Assembly: GCF_009687845.1 (NCBI RefSeq)
Contig: NZ_BLAD01000097.1
Span: 1 to 48,277, forward strand
Reading direction: 5' to 3'
Source of the DNA: Acrocarpospora corrugata
Lineage (GTDB): Bacteria; Actinomycetota; Actinomycetes; Streptosporangiales; Streptosporangiaceae
DNA: 48,277 bases
Shown here: piece by piece, positions 24,498 to 33,698 of the stretch
Numbering within the stretch: position 1 is the stretch's first letter
How the letters are laid out: each line of letters starts with the position of its first letter
Position numbers and translations under genes: made by a program
The notes under the pieces: generated by a model
What the model saw: the letters and a program-made list of their open reading frames with translations, nothing else
The model's database searches: none
What the model was told of the DNA's origin: nothing

Positions 24498-25507
24498 AGC
24501 AGGACCTCCCCGACCGCCATGCTGACGATCACCGCGAGTACAAAGGTCAGCGGAATGAACCGGGCGGCGAACCGCCGCCCGAAGGTCCCCGCCTGCAACG
24601 CGATCAACTTCAGGTCGACCATCGGCCCCACCACCAGGAACGCGAGCCGCGCGGTCGGGGAGAAGGCGGTCATGGAGGCGGCCACGAACGCGTCGGCCTC
24701 CGAACAGATCGACAGGATCACCGCCAGCAGCGCCAGCGCCAGCACCGAAACCACCGGGATGCCCGCCACCGACTCCAGCCACGATCGTGGGACGACCACG
24801 TTCATCGTCGCCGCGGTGGCCCCGCCGACGACGAGGAACCCGCCCGCGTGCAGGAAGTCGTGCCGCATCGCGTCATGGAAGGACTGCCACTTCGATCCTG
24901 CGCCGCCCGTGCGCGAAGGGATGCGCAGCCATTCGGCACGTCCGAACCGCAGCCACACCCATCCGGCCAGCACCGCGACCAAGAGCGAGGCCCCGAACCG
25001 GGCCACGGCCATCATCGGCTGCCCGGGAAAGGCCACCACCGTCGCCACGATGACCACCGGATTGATCGCCGGAGAGGCCAGCAGGAATGCCAGCGCCGCC
25101 GCCGGGGTCACCCCCCGGGACATCAGCCCGGAGGCGACCGGCACCGACGCGCACTCGCACCCTGGCAGCACCGCCCCGGCCGCGCCCGCCACCGGCACCG
25201 CCAGGAAGGGCCGCCTCGGCAGTGCCCTGGTCCAGAACGAGGCCGGGACGAACGCGGTGATCGCCGCCGACAGCAGCACGCCGAAAGCCAGGAAGGGCAA
25301 CGCCTGGACACAGATGGCCACGAAGATCGTCGCCCACGCCTGCAACGCCGGAGCCGTCAGATACGGCGTGAACACCAACCGCCCGATCACCAGCAACCCG
25401 ACGACCACGGCGAACATCCACGGCCCCACCGCCGCCACCGGCTGCCGCCGCCCCCACTCCGAGGGAGGGATCTCCTCGGCGGCGTCGACCGTCACTCGCT
25501 CAGACAT
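24494..25507 (-). CDS. YcgR/COG0701 permease
   Basis: The 337-residue protein has about 8-9 membrane segments and the COG0701 signatures GCECASVPVASGLMSRGV, FLLASPAINPVVIVAT and LSICSEADAFVAASM. I start at ATG 25507 (GGGAG 9 bases upstream) because upstream residues look non-coding. It forms a coupled pair with the YcgQ-like gene. In Bacillus and many actinomycetes such pairs occur with Zur or COG0523 genes and are suspected in zinc transport. The 104-base gap to the MFS gene shows no clear terminator or Zur box, so read-through from the RiPP operon is possible. Confidence 0.85.
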   Translation of the reverse strand: MSERVTVDAAEEIPPSEWGRRQPVAAVGPWMFAVVVGLLVIGRLVFTPYLTAPALQAWATIFVAICVQALPFLAFGVLLSAAITAFVPASFWTRALPRRPFLAVPVAGAAGAVLPGCECASVPVASGLMSRGVTPAAALAFLLASPAINPVVIVATVVAFPGQPMMAVARFGASLLVAVLAGWVWLRFGRAEWLRIPSRTGGAGSKWQSFHDAMRHDFLHAGGFLVVGGATAATMNVVVPRSWLESVAGIPVVSVLALALLAVILSICSEADAFVAASMTAFSPTARLAFLVVGPMVDLKLIALQAGTFGRRFAARFIPLTFVLAVIVSMAVGEVLL

Positions 25508-25611
25508 GTGCCGATGCTCCCAGAAGTCCGCAGACGTGTTGAGATGATTCGGCGCTGATTGTAGGGGGCGAACATGAAGGATTCGGCCCGGTGACGCCCG
25601 GAGACTTGGGT

Positions 25612-26805
25612 CTATGAACCGATCACGGCTTCTTTGCGACGTTGCGCTGCCAGGCGGCGGGCCGGGGGGAGGGTGAGGGTCGTCAGAACGGTGCCGGCGA
25701 CCAGCAGGAGTGCGGTTCTGGCGGAGGTGAGTTCGGCGAGGGTTCCGGCGAGGGCGGCTCCGGCGGGCTGGCCGCCCCAGGCGATCATGCGGGCAGTGGT
25801 GTTGACTCTGCCCTGGAGTTCGTCGGGGGTCTGCTCCTGGCGTTCGATGATCCCGTTGAGGCTGACCAGGGTGTTGGCGGCCTGCCAGCAGGCCAGGACG
25901 GGGAGGGCGAGCGGGAGCCGATCGGTGCACGCCCACGCGATGAGAAGCAGCCCGACCGCGGTGAGTCCGCTGAGGGAGATGGCGGGCGTGCTGAAGCGGC
26001 GGCGCAATCGGGGCAGGAGCAGACCGGCGAGCATCGCGCCGACGGCCGCCGAGGCGAACAGGAGCCCGATCCGGCCGTCGCCCGAGGACAGGCCGAACCG
26101 TTCGACCGCGACGACGACGAGCAGGCCGAGGACCGCGCCCTCGGCGAGGCTGTTACCGATGCCGAGGAACGTCAGCGAACTGATCATGGGGTGGGTTCGG
26201 ATGTAGCGGATGCCGTCGCCGATCTCGGCGCGCAGATTCCGTTTCTCCCCCGGTGCCGTTGCCGGGAGCGGCAGGCGGGACAGCAGCAGGGCGGCGGCGG
26301 CGTAGCTCAGCGCGTCGAGGCTCATGGCGTGGGAAGGGCCGGTGGCGGCGATGAGAGCACCGGCGAGCGCGGGCCCGATCAGGGCGACCAGCGTGCTGAG
26401 CGTCATCAGGGTGCTGGTGGCTTTGGCGATACCCCCGCGGCCGACCAGGGCGGGGAGCGCTCCGAACGCGGCGGCGTCGAAAAACACGAAGGACGCCGAA
26501 GCGCCCGCGGCGACCACGAACAGTTGGGGTGTGGTGAGCAGGCCGAGCGTGGCGGCCACGGGGACGCTCGCGATGAGGAGCGCGCTGGTCCAGCTGGTGA
26601 CGGCGAGGGTGCGGCGGCGGTTCCACCGGTCGGCCAGAGCTCCGGCGGGCAGGCCGAGGAGTAGGTAGGGGATGGCTTCCAGCGCGGCGAGCAGGCCGCT
26701 GAGCGCGGCGCTGCCGGTGCGCTGGTAAAGCAGCACGGGCAGCGCCACGAGGGTGATCGACGATCCGACCCAGGAGATCAGCCGGGCCGTGAGGTAGCGG
26801 GACAT
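25612..26805 (-). CDS. MFS exporter (EntS/MFS_3-like)
   Basis: The 397-residue protein has 12 predicted membrane segments and MFS motifs: YLLLGLPAGALADRWNRRR (motif A), FFDAAAFGALPALVGR and ERQEQTPDELQGRVNTTARM, typical of the MFS_3 group that includes the enterobactin exporter EntS. It is the last gene of the RiPP operon, starting at ATG 26805 that overlaps the stop of the binding protein gene (TGATG). Its likely role is secretion of the mature peptide. Confidence 0.85.
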   Translation of the reverse strand: MSRYLTARLISWVGSSITLVALPVLLYQRTGSAALSGLLAALEAIPYLLLGLPAGALADRWNRRRTLAVTSWTSALLIASVPVAATLGLLTTPQLFVVAAGASASFVFFDAAAFGALPALVGRGGIAKATSTLMTLSTLVALIGPALAGALIAATGPSHAMSLDALSYAAAALLLSRLPLPATAPGEKRNLRAEIGDGIRYIRTHPMISSLTFLGIGNSLAEGAVLGLLVVVAVERFGLSSGDGRIGLLFASAAVGAMLAGLLLPRLRRRFSTPAISLSGLTAVGLLLIAWACTDRLPLALPVLACWQAANTLVSLNGIIERQEQTPDELQGRVNTTARMIAWGGQPAGAALAGTLAELTSARTALLLVAGTVLTTLTLPPARRLAAQRRKEAVIGS

Positions 26806-27782
26806 CAGAACACGGTGGGGTGCAGGGCGCGAGCCAGCGCCTGGGTGCCGTCGATGGCGCGCAGGGCGGAGTAGTCGGCGGCCGGGGTGCCGATGAGGCG
26901 TCCGTTCTTGACGGCCTTGGTCTGGCTGAGGTGCTGGCGCAGCCAGGTTTCCGCGGCGGCCCGGTCGGTGTCGTCGGTGTAGTGGTAGATGATCGTGTCG
27001 GGGTCGGCCTTGGCGACGGTCTCGACGGAGATGGCGTCGAAGTTCTTGCCTGCGGGGACCATGCCGTCCAGGAGGTTGGCGCCGCCCGCCGTACGGACGA
27101 TGTCGGAGTAGAGGCCGCGGGCCAGCGCGTAGAGCTGCTTGTCGAAGATCTGCACCATGGCGGTGCCGACCGGTGGCTGTCCGGTCAGTCGCTCGCGGAG
27201 GTCGGTGAGGGCGGCCTCGACGGTGGTCTTGGCCTTGGCCGTACGGTCGGGGACGCCGAGGAGGGCGCCGAGGGCGTCGAGGTCACGGCCGGTGTCGGCG
27301 AGGGTGGCGGTGCCGGTGGTGTCGGGGCAGAACGCGGCGTCGACGTAGACGGGGACGCCGAGTGCGGCGAGTTCGGCGATGGTGGGGAGTTTCTTGCCGT
27401 CGAAGTTGTATTCGCCGTCGGCGAGGATGAAGTCCGGCCGGGCGGCCAGGAGCGCCTCCCTGGAGATCTCGCCGGAGGCGAGGACCTTCACCGAGGCGTA
27501 GTCGGCGGCGTAGGCGGGCTTGGGCGGTGACTGGTCGGTCCAGACCTGCCCGGCGATGCGGTCCTTCAGGCCGAGGGCGAGCAGGAGTTCGGTGTTGGAG
27601 GGGAAGAAGGACACGATCCGCTGCGGGGGCTGGTCCACCTGTACGGTCCGCCCGCAGTTGGTGACCTGGGCGGGGAAGGCGGTCGTGGCAGGATCGGCCG
27701 CGACGGCGTTGGGTTCGGTGGTCGCGCCGCAGGCGGCGGTGAGGGCCAGTAGCGCGAACACGGCGATGCGATTGGTCTTCAT
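26805..27782 (-). CDS. Metallophore/cobalamin-type ABC substrate-binding lipoprotein
   Basis: The 325-residue product has a lipoprotein signal (ALLALTAACGA). The type III binding-protein fold follows: QPPQRIVSFFPSNTELLLAL, PDFILADGEYNF, GLYSDIVRTAGGANLLDG and SVETVAKADPDTIIYHY. Such proteins capture siderophores, haem or cobalamin. Here the gene overlaps the ATPase gene (ATGA) inside the Zur-linked RiPP operon, so its ligand is probably the metal-loaded peptide. Confidence 0.9.
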   Translation of the reverse strand: MKTNRIAVFALLALTAACGATTEPNAVAADPATTAFPAQVTNCGRTVQVDQPPQRIVSFFPSNTELLLALGLKDRIAGQVWTDQSPPKPAYAADYASVKVLASGEISREALLAARPDFILADGEYNFDGKKLPTIAELAALGVPVYVDAAFCPDTTGTATLADTGRDLDALGALLGVPDRTAKAKTTVEAALTDLRERLTGQPPVGTAMVQIFDKQLYALARGLYSDIVRTAGGANLLDGMVPAGKNFDAISVETVAKADPDTIIYHYTDDTDRAAAETWLRQHLSQTKAVKNGRLIGTPAADYSALRAIDGTQALARALHPTVF

Positions 27783-28546
27783 TGGAGCTCTCTGATTTCT
27801 TGTCGTGGGGCGAAGGTGAGGTTGGGGCGGCCGGTGAGCGGGTTGACGCCGAGGTGGGCGCGGACTCCGAACACCTCGGCGAGGAGCGCGGGGGTCAGGA
27901 CGTCGATGGGCGGGCCGTGCGCGACGACCCGTCCGGCGGACAGGACGTAGAGGCGGTCGCAGTAGGCGGTGGCGAGATTGAGGTCGTGCAGGGCCGCCAG
28001 CGTGGTGATCTTCAGCTCGCGTACCAGCTCAAGGAGTTCGAGCTGGGCGGCGATGTCGAGATGGTTGGTCGGTTCGTCCAGGACCAGCACCTCGCCCTGC
28101 TGGGCCAGGGCGCGGGCGAGCAGGACGCGCTGGCGTTCGCCGCCCGAGAGCGTGACGTAGCGTCGGTCCGCCCTGTCGTGCATGCCGACGCGTGCCAGAG
28201 CCCGGGCGATGATCTCCCGGTCCGCGGCGGGCGTGGAGCGGTGCGGGGTGCGGCCGGTCGCGACCAGTTCGGCGGCGGTGAAGTCGAATCCGTCCGCGCT
28301 GTGCTGAGCTACGACGGCCGTCCGCTGCGCGGAGCGGCGGGCCGACAGCGCCCGCCACACGTCGTCGTCGTCCACGCGCACGGTTCCGGCGTCGGGACGC
28401 CGCGCGCGGTAGAGCGTACGCAACAGGGTGGATTTGCCGCTGCCGTTGGGTCCGATCAGCCCGACGAGTTCACCGGGTTCGACGTCGAGGTCGACTCCGC
28501 TCACGCCGCCGATCTCGACATGGACGCCGGACAGCTGGACGCGCAT
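27779..28546 (-). CDS. FecE-type ABC transporter ATP-binding protein
   Basis: The 255-residue ATPase has Walker A GLIGPNGSGKSTLL, the Q-loop VVAQHSADG, signature TLSGGERQRVLLARALAQ, Walker B VLVLDEPTNHLD and switch His ALHDLN. It starts at ATG 28546 that overlaps the permease stop, and its own stop overlaps the binding-protein start. It powers the FecCD-type importer. Confidence 0.93.
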   Translation of the reverse strand: MRVQLSGVHVEIGGVSGVDLDVEPGELVGLIGPNGSGKSTLLRTLYRARRPDAGTVRVDDDDVWRALSARRSAQRTAVVAQHSADGFDFTAAELVATGRTPHRSTPAADREIIARALARVGMHDRADRRYVTLSGGERQRVLLARALAQQGEVLVLDEPTNHLDIAAQLELLELVRELKITTLAALHDLNLATAYCDRLYVLSAGRVVAHGPPIDVLTPALLAEVFGVRAHLGVNPLTGRPNLTFAPRQEIRELQ

Positions 28547-29583
28547 CAGGCCACCGCCGTCTCGCGGCGCAGTAGCCACAGGAAGAAGGGCGTGCCCAAG
28601 GTCGCGGTGAGGATGCCGAGGGGAAGTTCCAGCGGCGGTGACAGGGTGCGGGCGGCGAGGTCGGCGGCGACCAGGAACAGCCCGCCGGTCATCGCGATCA
28701 GCGGGAGAGTCCGCCGGTGGTCGGGGCCGACGAGCAGCCGGACGGCATGCGGGACGATCAGCCCGACGAAGGCGATCCCCCCGGCGACCGCGATGACGGC
28801 GGCCGTCAACAGCGCGGCCACCGCCAGGAGCACCAGCCGGAACCGGTGGACGGGAATGCCGAGCGCGGCTGCGGTCTCGTCGCCGAGTAGCAGCGCGTTC
28901 AGCCGCCGCGCCTGCGACAGCAGCCAGCCGGTGCAGGCCACCACGATCACGGCGGGCGCGGTCAGGTCGCTCCAGCGGGCTCCGGCCACCGATCCCAGCA
29001 GCCAGAACAGGATCCCGGCCAGCTGGTCGGGCTGGGCGCGCAGCTGCAGATAGCTGGTGGCCCCCTGGAGCAGGTAGGACAGGGCGACCCCGGCCAGGAC
29101 CAGCCGCGTGGGGGTGAGCGCGCCCCGGCGGCTGCCCAGCGCCAGCACCAGCGCGAGGGTCGCGCAGGCTCCGGCGAAGGCCGCCCCTGACACGCCCAGT
29201 CCGGCGACGCTCCCGAGGGTGATGACGGCGACGGCGGCCAGGGACGCTCCGGAGGTGATGCCGAGCACGTACGGATCGGCGAGCGGATTGCGGACGACGG
29301 TCTGCAGGACGGCCCCGGCGACGGCGAGCCCGGCCCCGGCGATCAGGGCGAGCACGGTCCTGGGCGCGCGCGAGTTCCAGATGATCTCGTTGTCGATGCC
29401 GCTGACATCGGCGGGCGGGCGTCCGGTCGTCAGGTGGGCGGTGATCACCCGCCACACGTCGGCGGCGGGCAGGTCGACCGCTCCATAGGTGACGGCTGCC
29501 ACGAGCAGGACGGGCACAGCCGCGAGCAGCAGGGCGGCCAGCAGCGGGTAGCGCCGTCCGGAGATGAGGTGAGGGGAGCGCAA
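28546..29583 (-). CDS. FecCD-type ABC transporter permease
   Basis: The permease has about 345 residues when started at TTG 29583, just after the YcaO stop, which gives the usual N-terminus before the first segment (YPLLAALLLAAVPVLLVAAV). An ATG at 29646 inside the YcaO gene would add 21 atypical residues. Family motifs are present: RAPRTVLALIAGAGLAVAGA, NPLADPYVLGITSGASLAAV and GIAFVGLIVPHAVRLLVGPD. It has about 10 membrane segments and imports metallophores with the following ATPase and lipoprotein. Confidence 0.9.
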   Translation of the reverse strand: MRSPHLISGRRYPLLAALLLAAVPVLLVAAVTYGAVDLPAADVWRVITAHLTTGRPPADVSGIDNEIIWNSRAPRTVLALIAGAGLAVAGAVLQTVVRNPLADPYVLGITSGASLAAVAVITLGSVAGLGVSGAAFAGACATLALVLALGSRRGALTPTRLVLAGVALSYLLQGATSYLQLRAQPDQLAGILFWLLGSVAGARWSDLTAPAVIVVACTGWLLSQARRLNALLLGDETAAALGIPVHRFRLVLLAVAALLTAAVIAVAGGIAFVGLIVPHAVRLLVGPDHRRTLPLIAMTGGLFLVAADLAARTLSPPLELPLGILTATLGTPFFLWLLRRETAVA

Positions 29584-29593
29584 CGGAGGTCTT

Positions 29594-30892
29594 TCAGTGC
29601 GGGAGGGGCAGGGAACGGCGCGGACGACCGTCCAGACTCGCCTCAAGCCGGGTCCCGCCCAGGAACGGCAGCCCGGCGGCGGTGTTGGAGTAGGTGCCGG
29701 GCGCGATGACGCGGACCACGTTCAGGCCCGTCTCGCGTACGTCGGCGGTGGTGAGGTCGCTGTAGAAGACCTGAGGGCCCAGCCGCTCGGCGAGCTCACC
29801 GGCGTTGCCAGGCGGTGGCGGTGTGAGGGTGGGCCGGTGTTCGGTGAGGGCTTGGGCGAGTTCGTCGTCGAACTCCGCCTGGATCGCGGGATCCAGGAAC
29901 AGTTGCAGGTGACAGCCGTAGTCGACGACATCGGCGAGGTCGGCCCGGTAGGAGGAACCGTAGGCGCGGTCGGATCGCCAGGGTTTGAGAGGGCTGCGCG
30001 GGTCGGCCGCGACCCTGCAGTAGGGCCCGTCCGGGTCGTCAAGGCCGGCGACGAACAGCTGCAGCTGCAGAGCCTCGCCGTAGGCCTTGATCATCGAATC
30101 CTCCACATTGGCGCGTACGCCCATGCCGAGGGTCAGGTAACCGCTCTCGCGATCGCGGACCAGCGCTCCGGCCACGCACAGGCCGCTCGGGTTCGGGAAT
30201 TCGAGGAACCGGACGTCCAGCCGTCGTCGCGGCCCTTCGGCGAAGACGGCAAGCCAGGGCGGCGGGGTGAGGGCGCGGAGTCCGGCCCTGCCGTGCCAGG
30301 CCAGCGTCATGGCGTCCCGTTCGACGATCTCGCACAGCCCGCTCCATACGGCGAACTCGCGCGTCGGCCCGGCGGCCAGGCCCGCCTGAATGACCGGGTT
30401 GGTGCGTGGCGTGGGCGGGGTGAGGTCGGCGGAGAAGTAGGACACCCACACCAGCCCAGCCGGAACGAGCCTGGCCTCGCCGGTGACCAGGTCGGTGGCC
30501 GTGGTCCACTCCACCGGCAGTTCCGAGGTGAACTCGGCGAGCGGGAAACCCGCCTGCGCGTACTGGCCGGCGGAGTACAGGGCCAGTGACGCCGGATCCA
30601 GCGCCGTCGGGCCGAGGTCGCCGTAGGCGGCTGTCAGCAATCCGGCGGGGACGAGGTTGCCGCAGTACCGTTCGGCGGCCTCACCGAGCGCCGCGCCTAA
30701 GGCGGCTTCGGGGTCGGCGAACGCGTATCCGGCCCCGGCGGAGTCGGCCGGCCAGGGGCTGAAGCGGGTGGTGTCGGACAGCAGGGCGGTGATCAGCTCG
30801 AACGAGCCGGGCAGATGATCGGGAACGTCGGTGTGGACGAGGCCGCGGACGATGCCGGTACGGGCGTCCAGAAGGGAGGCATACATGGTCAC
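29594..30892 (-). CDS. YcaO-family cyclodehydratase (second copy)
   Basis: This 432-residue YcaO protein has the ATP-binding Glu motifs GAALGEAAERYCGN, GLCEIVERDAMTLAW and DSMIKAYGEALQLQLF and a C-terminal proline-containing tail (RRSLPLPH). YcaO enzymes use ATP to activate a peptide amide, giving azolines, thioamides or amidines. It follows the first YcaO with a GTGA overlap (GTG 30892; ATG 30886 is an alternative) and is a diverged paralog of it. Two consecutive YcaO genes suggest either a heteromeric enzyme or two different backbone modifications. Confidence 0.9.
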   Translation of the reverse strand: MTMYASLLDARTGIVRGLVHTDVPDHLPGSFELITALLSDTTRFSPWPADSAGAGYAFADPEAALGAALGEAAERYCGNLVPAGLLTAAYGDLGPTALDPASLALYSAGQYAQAGFPLAEFTSELPVEWTTATDLVTGEARLVPAGLVWVSYFSADLTPPTPRTNPVIQAGLAAGPTREFAVWSGLCEIVERDAMTLAWHGRAGLRALTPPPWLAVFAEGPRRRLDVRFLEFPNPSGLCVAGALVRDRESGYLTLGMGVRANVEDSMIKAYGEALQLQLFVAGLDDPDGPYCRVAADPRSPLKPWRSDRAYGSSYRADLADVVDYGCHLQLFLDPAIQAEFDDELAQALTEHRPTLTPPPPGNAGELAERLGPQVFYSDLTTADVRETGLNVVRVIAPGTYSNTAAGLPFLGGTRLEASLDGRPRRSLPLPH

Positions 30893-32211
30893 GCCAGTGG
30901 GAGGGGATGAGGGAACAGGTTGTCTTCGGTCAGGACGCGGTCGGTCAGCCCGAGCAGCTGCGGCGTCTCATACAGGCGGGGGCCGCCGCGCAGCGGGAAG
31001 GCGGGCGGGGCGTTACCCACCATTCCGGGGACCAGGACCCGCACCACCGACAGCCCGGCCATGGCGATATCACGGGTGGTCAGGTCGGCGCTGTACGCGG
31101 TCAGCCCGGCCTCGGCCAGCCGGTCCAGATAACCGGCTGGGTCGGCGGCGGGCAGATCGGCCAACGCGGGGCCGGGCTGGGCGCGAAGCCGGTCTAGCGG
31201 GCCGCCCTGCATGCGGGGGTCGAGGTAGAGCTGGGCGATGGCGGGCAGGTCGGTGAGGTCGCGGTAGTCGGACCGGAAGGCGTCGCGGTAGGTCCGGTCG
31301 GCGCGGAAGGGCCGGAACACGTGCGCCTCCAGGGCGCCGGTGGCCACCGCTCGCCACACTTCGCCGTCGGGATCGGCGAGCTGGCAGGTCAGCGAGTACA
31401 GGCCGTACGCCTCGACCAGCGCCTTGGCCGCTGCCTCGCCGGAGGTGGGGCGACATGCGCTGCCGAACGCGACGATTCCCTCGCCCTCCAGGAACGCGGC
31501 CATCACCGGTACGCCGAAGGGTGAGGGAACGGCCAGCAGCCGCACCGAGGGAACCTCGCCGCCAAGCGGCGCGGTCACCCGCTCCGGATCGGACACGGCC
31601 TCGACCCCGGCCCCGCTCGACCACCAGATCGTGGTGGCGTCCCGTTCGAACAGTTCCTCCAAGGCGGCCCGCTCGGCCCGGCGCCGGGTCGGACCCGCCG
31701 CGATCCCGGAGTAGAAAAGCGAGTGTGTGGCCGGTTCGGCGGCGCGTGGGCCGTGGAAGTAGTCGAGCCAGACCATCGACGCCGGGACCAGCACCGGTTC
31801 GCCGGTCCGCAGGTTCGTGGCGGGCGTCCAGGCGATCTCCAGATCACGGGTGAGCGGGACGAACGGAAATCCGGGCTCGCGGTACTGGTCGGCCGAATAC
31901 AGCGGGATCGTCTCGGGGTCGAGCGCGGCTTCGCCGAGCCGCCGCCAGGACGAAATGAGCAGGTTCCCTGGGATGGCGTTGCCGCAGTACCGCTCCACGG
32001 CCTCACCGAGCGCCGCGCCACGGGCCCGGGCCGGATCGGCGATGGCCGCGCCGAACCCGTGCCGGTCGGCCTTCCAGTCGGCGAACCGGCGGGTGTCGGA
32101 GACGGCCGACCCCCACCCGGTCCAGAAGCGGGGCAGACCGGGCGGCCGGGCCTGGGTTTCGAGCGCGGTCAGCACCCCGGTACGCCGGTCGACCAGCAGG
32201 TCTTCGTTCAT
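30889..32211 (-). CDS. YcaO-family cyclodehydratase (first copy)
   Basis: The 440-residue protein has GAALGEAVERYCGNAIPG, ERAALEELFERDATTIWW and AAAKALVEAYGLYSLTCQ, the ATP/Mg-binding pattern of YcaO proteins, and ends FPHPLPLA, which contains PxPxP (PHPLP), the C-terminal motif of azoline-forming YcaO enzymes. There is no fused leader-binding domain, consistent with the separate E1-like gene upstream. It overlaps the CocE gene by 4 bases (ATGA). Confidence 0.92.
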   Translation of the reverse strand: MNEDLLVDRRTGVLTALETQARPPGLPRFWTGWGSAVSDTRRFADWKADRHGFGAAIADPARARGAALGEAVERYCGNAIPGNLLISSWRRLGEAALDPETIPLYSADQYREPGFPFVPLTRDLEIAWTPATNLRTGEPVLVPASMVWLDYFHGPRAAEPATHSLFYSGIAAGPTRRRAERAALEELFERDATTIWWSSGAGVEAVSDPERVTAPLGGEVPSVRLLAVPSPFGVPVMAAFLEGEGIVAFGSACRPTSGEAAAKALVEAYGLYSLTCQLADPDGEVWRAVATGALEAHVFRPFRADRTYRDAFRSDYRDLTDLPAIAQLYLDPRMQGGPLDRLRAQPGPALADLPAADPAGYLDRLAEAGLTAYSADLTTRDIAMAGLSVVRVLVPGMVGNAPPAFPLRGGPRLYETPQLLGLTDRVLTEDNLFPHPLPLA

Positions 32212-33698
32212 GAGGTCTCCAGGACGAGCCGTAGGGCACGCACGCTCTGCCGAACGGGAGCGGTCGCGGTGGTGGTGTAGCGGTCGGCTCCGGTGCCGAG
32301 GGCCAACGCGAGACGAGGGAAGTCGCTGCCGGCGATCTCCAGCCGGAGCCTGGATCCGGCAGGCAACGTGGATACGACAGGGCTCAGGACCAGACGGCCG
32401 GATCCACCCGACCGGCCGCGGGTCAGCTCGAAGACCTGACCGTCGGCGGTGTGTTCGGTCAGTCGGACGATCCAGTCGACGTCGCCGATGGGAGCGGCGA
32501 CGTCCAGGTGCGCTTCGGCCGCAGTGAAGGTGAGCGCGGCCGGAAGTGGCGGGGTGGCGTATCGGAGGGCGTCGGGACGTTCATCGAGGGCTTTGCGGTC
32601 GGTGGCGGGTGCCAGCGAGGGACGCGGGTCCGCTGGGTCGTGAACGAAGCCGCCGAGCGTGGCGTCGGGTTGGCTGGGGCGGAGGGATCCGTCCGGGTGG
32701 GCGTGCAGGACGCGCTCTGTCGTATCCGACGGCCAGGACAGCCAGGTCGTCCCGCCGATCGGGAGGATCTGCTCCCCAGCTCGCGCGGTGCCGTCCAGGC
32801 AGTCCCGAAGCCAGGCGACCTGCAGTGCGCCCAGGTCCAGCAGCGAGTGCGCCCCGTGGTCCCGGTCGGCGTATCTGGTCCGGCCGGTGAAGGCCAGATC
32901 GTGACCCCACGGGCCGATCACCAACTGCTGCGGCGGGCGCGGAGTCAGGGCGCTGCCCACGGTGCGCCAGTGCGCCAGGGTCTCCTCGATCAGCAGGTCA
33001 TACCACCCGCCGATATGGAGGCCGGCGGTCGGCAGGGAGGCCAGTTCCCGTTCGGTGATCTCCTCCTTCGGCTGGTGGCACGGTCCGTCGCGGACGACAT
33101 CCGCCCATCCGGGAAGGCTCACGCCGATCCGGTCAGGCAGCCCGGTCACCGGTAAATGGGCCAGCGCGCCGGGATCTGTGCCGAGCAGGAGCGCGGTGAG
33201 GCCGTCGCGGCTGACACGGCCGTCGGCGCGCTCCAGCCACCAGGCCGCGTGCTCGGCCAGCCGGAGGACACCGTTCTCGAACTTGGTGCGGTACAGCGCC
33301 ATCGACGGCCCCATGCTGACCACCGCCGCGACGACCTCGGGCCGTTCGACGGCCAGCGCCCACGCGGTGTATCCGCTGTAGGAGCCGCCGTAACCGATGA
33401 GGCGTCCGTCGCTCCACTCCTGGGCGCGGATCCAGTCGGCCAGCGCGGCGCCGTCGCCGCGTTCGTTGCGGTAGCACTCCCAGACCCCGTCGGAGTCGTA
33501 CCGGCCGCGCACGTCCTGGACCACGTACGCGAAGCCGCGCCGCGCCCAGCCGACTCCTTCCGCCAGATGATGACCGCGTCCGTACGGCGTGCGGGTGACG
33601 ACCGTCGGTACAGGCCGGACAACAGCGTCGGGTAGGTGGACATCCAGCGCCAGCGGGGTGCCGTCCCAGCCGGGCAACCGCAGGTTGTAGCGGTTCAT
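32208..33698 (-). CDS. CocE/NonD family alpha/beta hydrolase (X-Pro peptidase-like)
   Basis: The 496-residue protein, from ATG 33698 overlapping the previous stop (ATGA), has the S15/CocE pattern: YVVQDVRGRYDSDGVW, the nucleophile elbow GYGGSYSGYTAW, GWYDLLIEETLAHW, LVIGPWGHDL with the catalytic His region and a C-terminal jellyroll domain (LTEHTADGQVFELTRG). Relatives cleave after X-Pro or hydrolyse esters. The precursor repeats contain Gly-Pro-Gly and His-Thr/Ser-Pro, so this enzyme is a good candidate for leader removal or release of repeats. The role is inferred. Confidence 0.88.
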   Translation of the reverse strand: MNRYNLRLPGWDGTPLALDVHLPDAVVRPVPTVVTRTPYGRGHHLAEGVGWARRGFAYVVQDVRGRYDSDGVWECYRNERGDGAALADWIRAQEWSDGRLIGYGGSYSGYTAWALAVERPEVVAAVVSMGPSMALYRTKFENGVLRLAEHAAWWLERADGRVSRDGLTALLLGTDPGALAHLPVTGLPDRIGVSLPGWADVVRDGPCHQPKEEITERELASLPTAGLHIGGWYDLLIEETLAHWRTVGSALTPRPPQQLVIGPWGHDLAFTGRTRYADRDHGAHSLLDLGALQVAWLRDCLDGTARAGEQILPIGGTTWLSWPSDTTERVLHAHPDGSLRPSQPDATLGGFVHDPADPRPSLAPATDRKALDERPDALRYATPPLPAALTFTAAEAHLDVAAPIGDVDWIVRLTEHTADGQVFELTRGRSGGSGRLVLSPVVSTLPAGSRLRLEIAGSDFPRLALALGTGADRYTTTATAPVRQSVRALRLVLETS

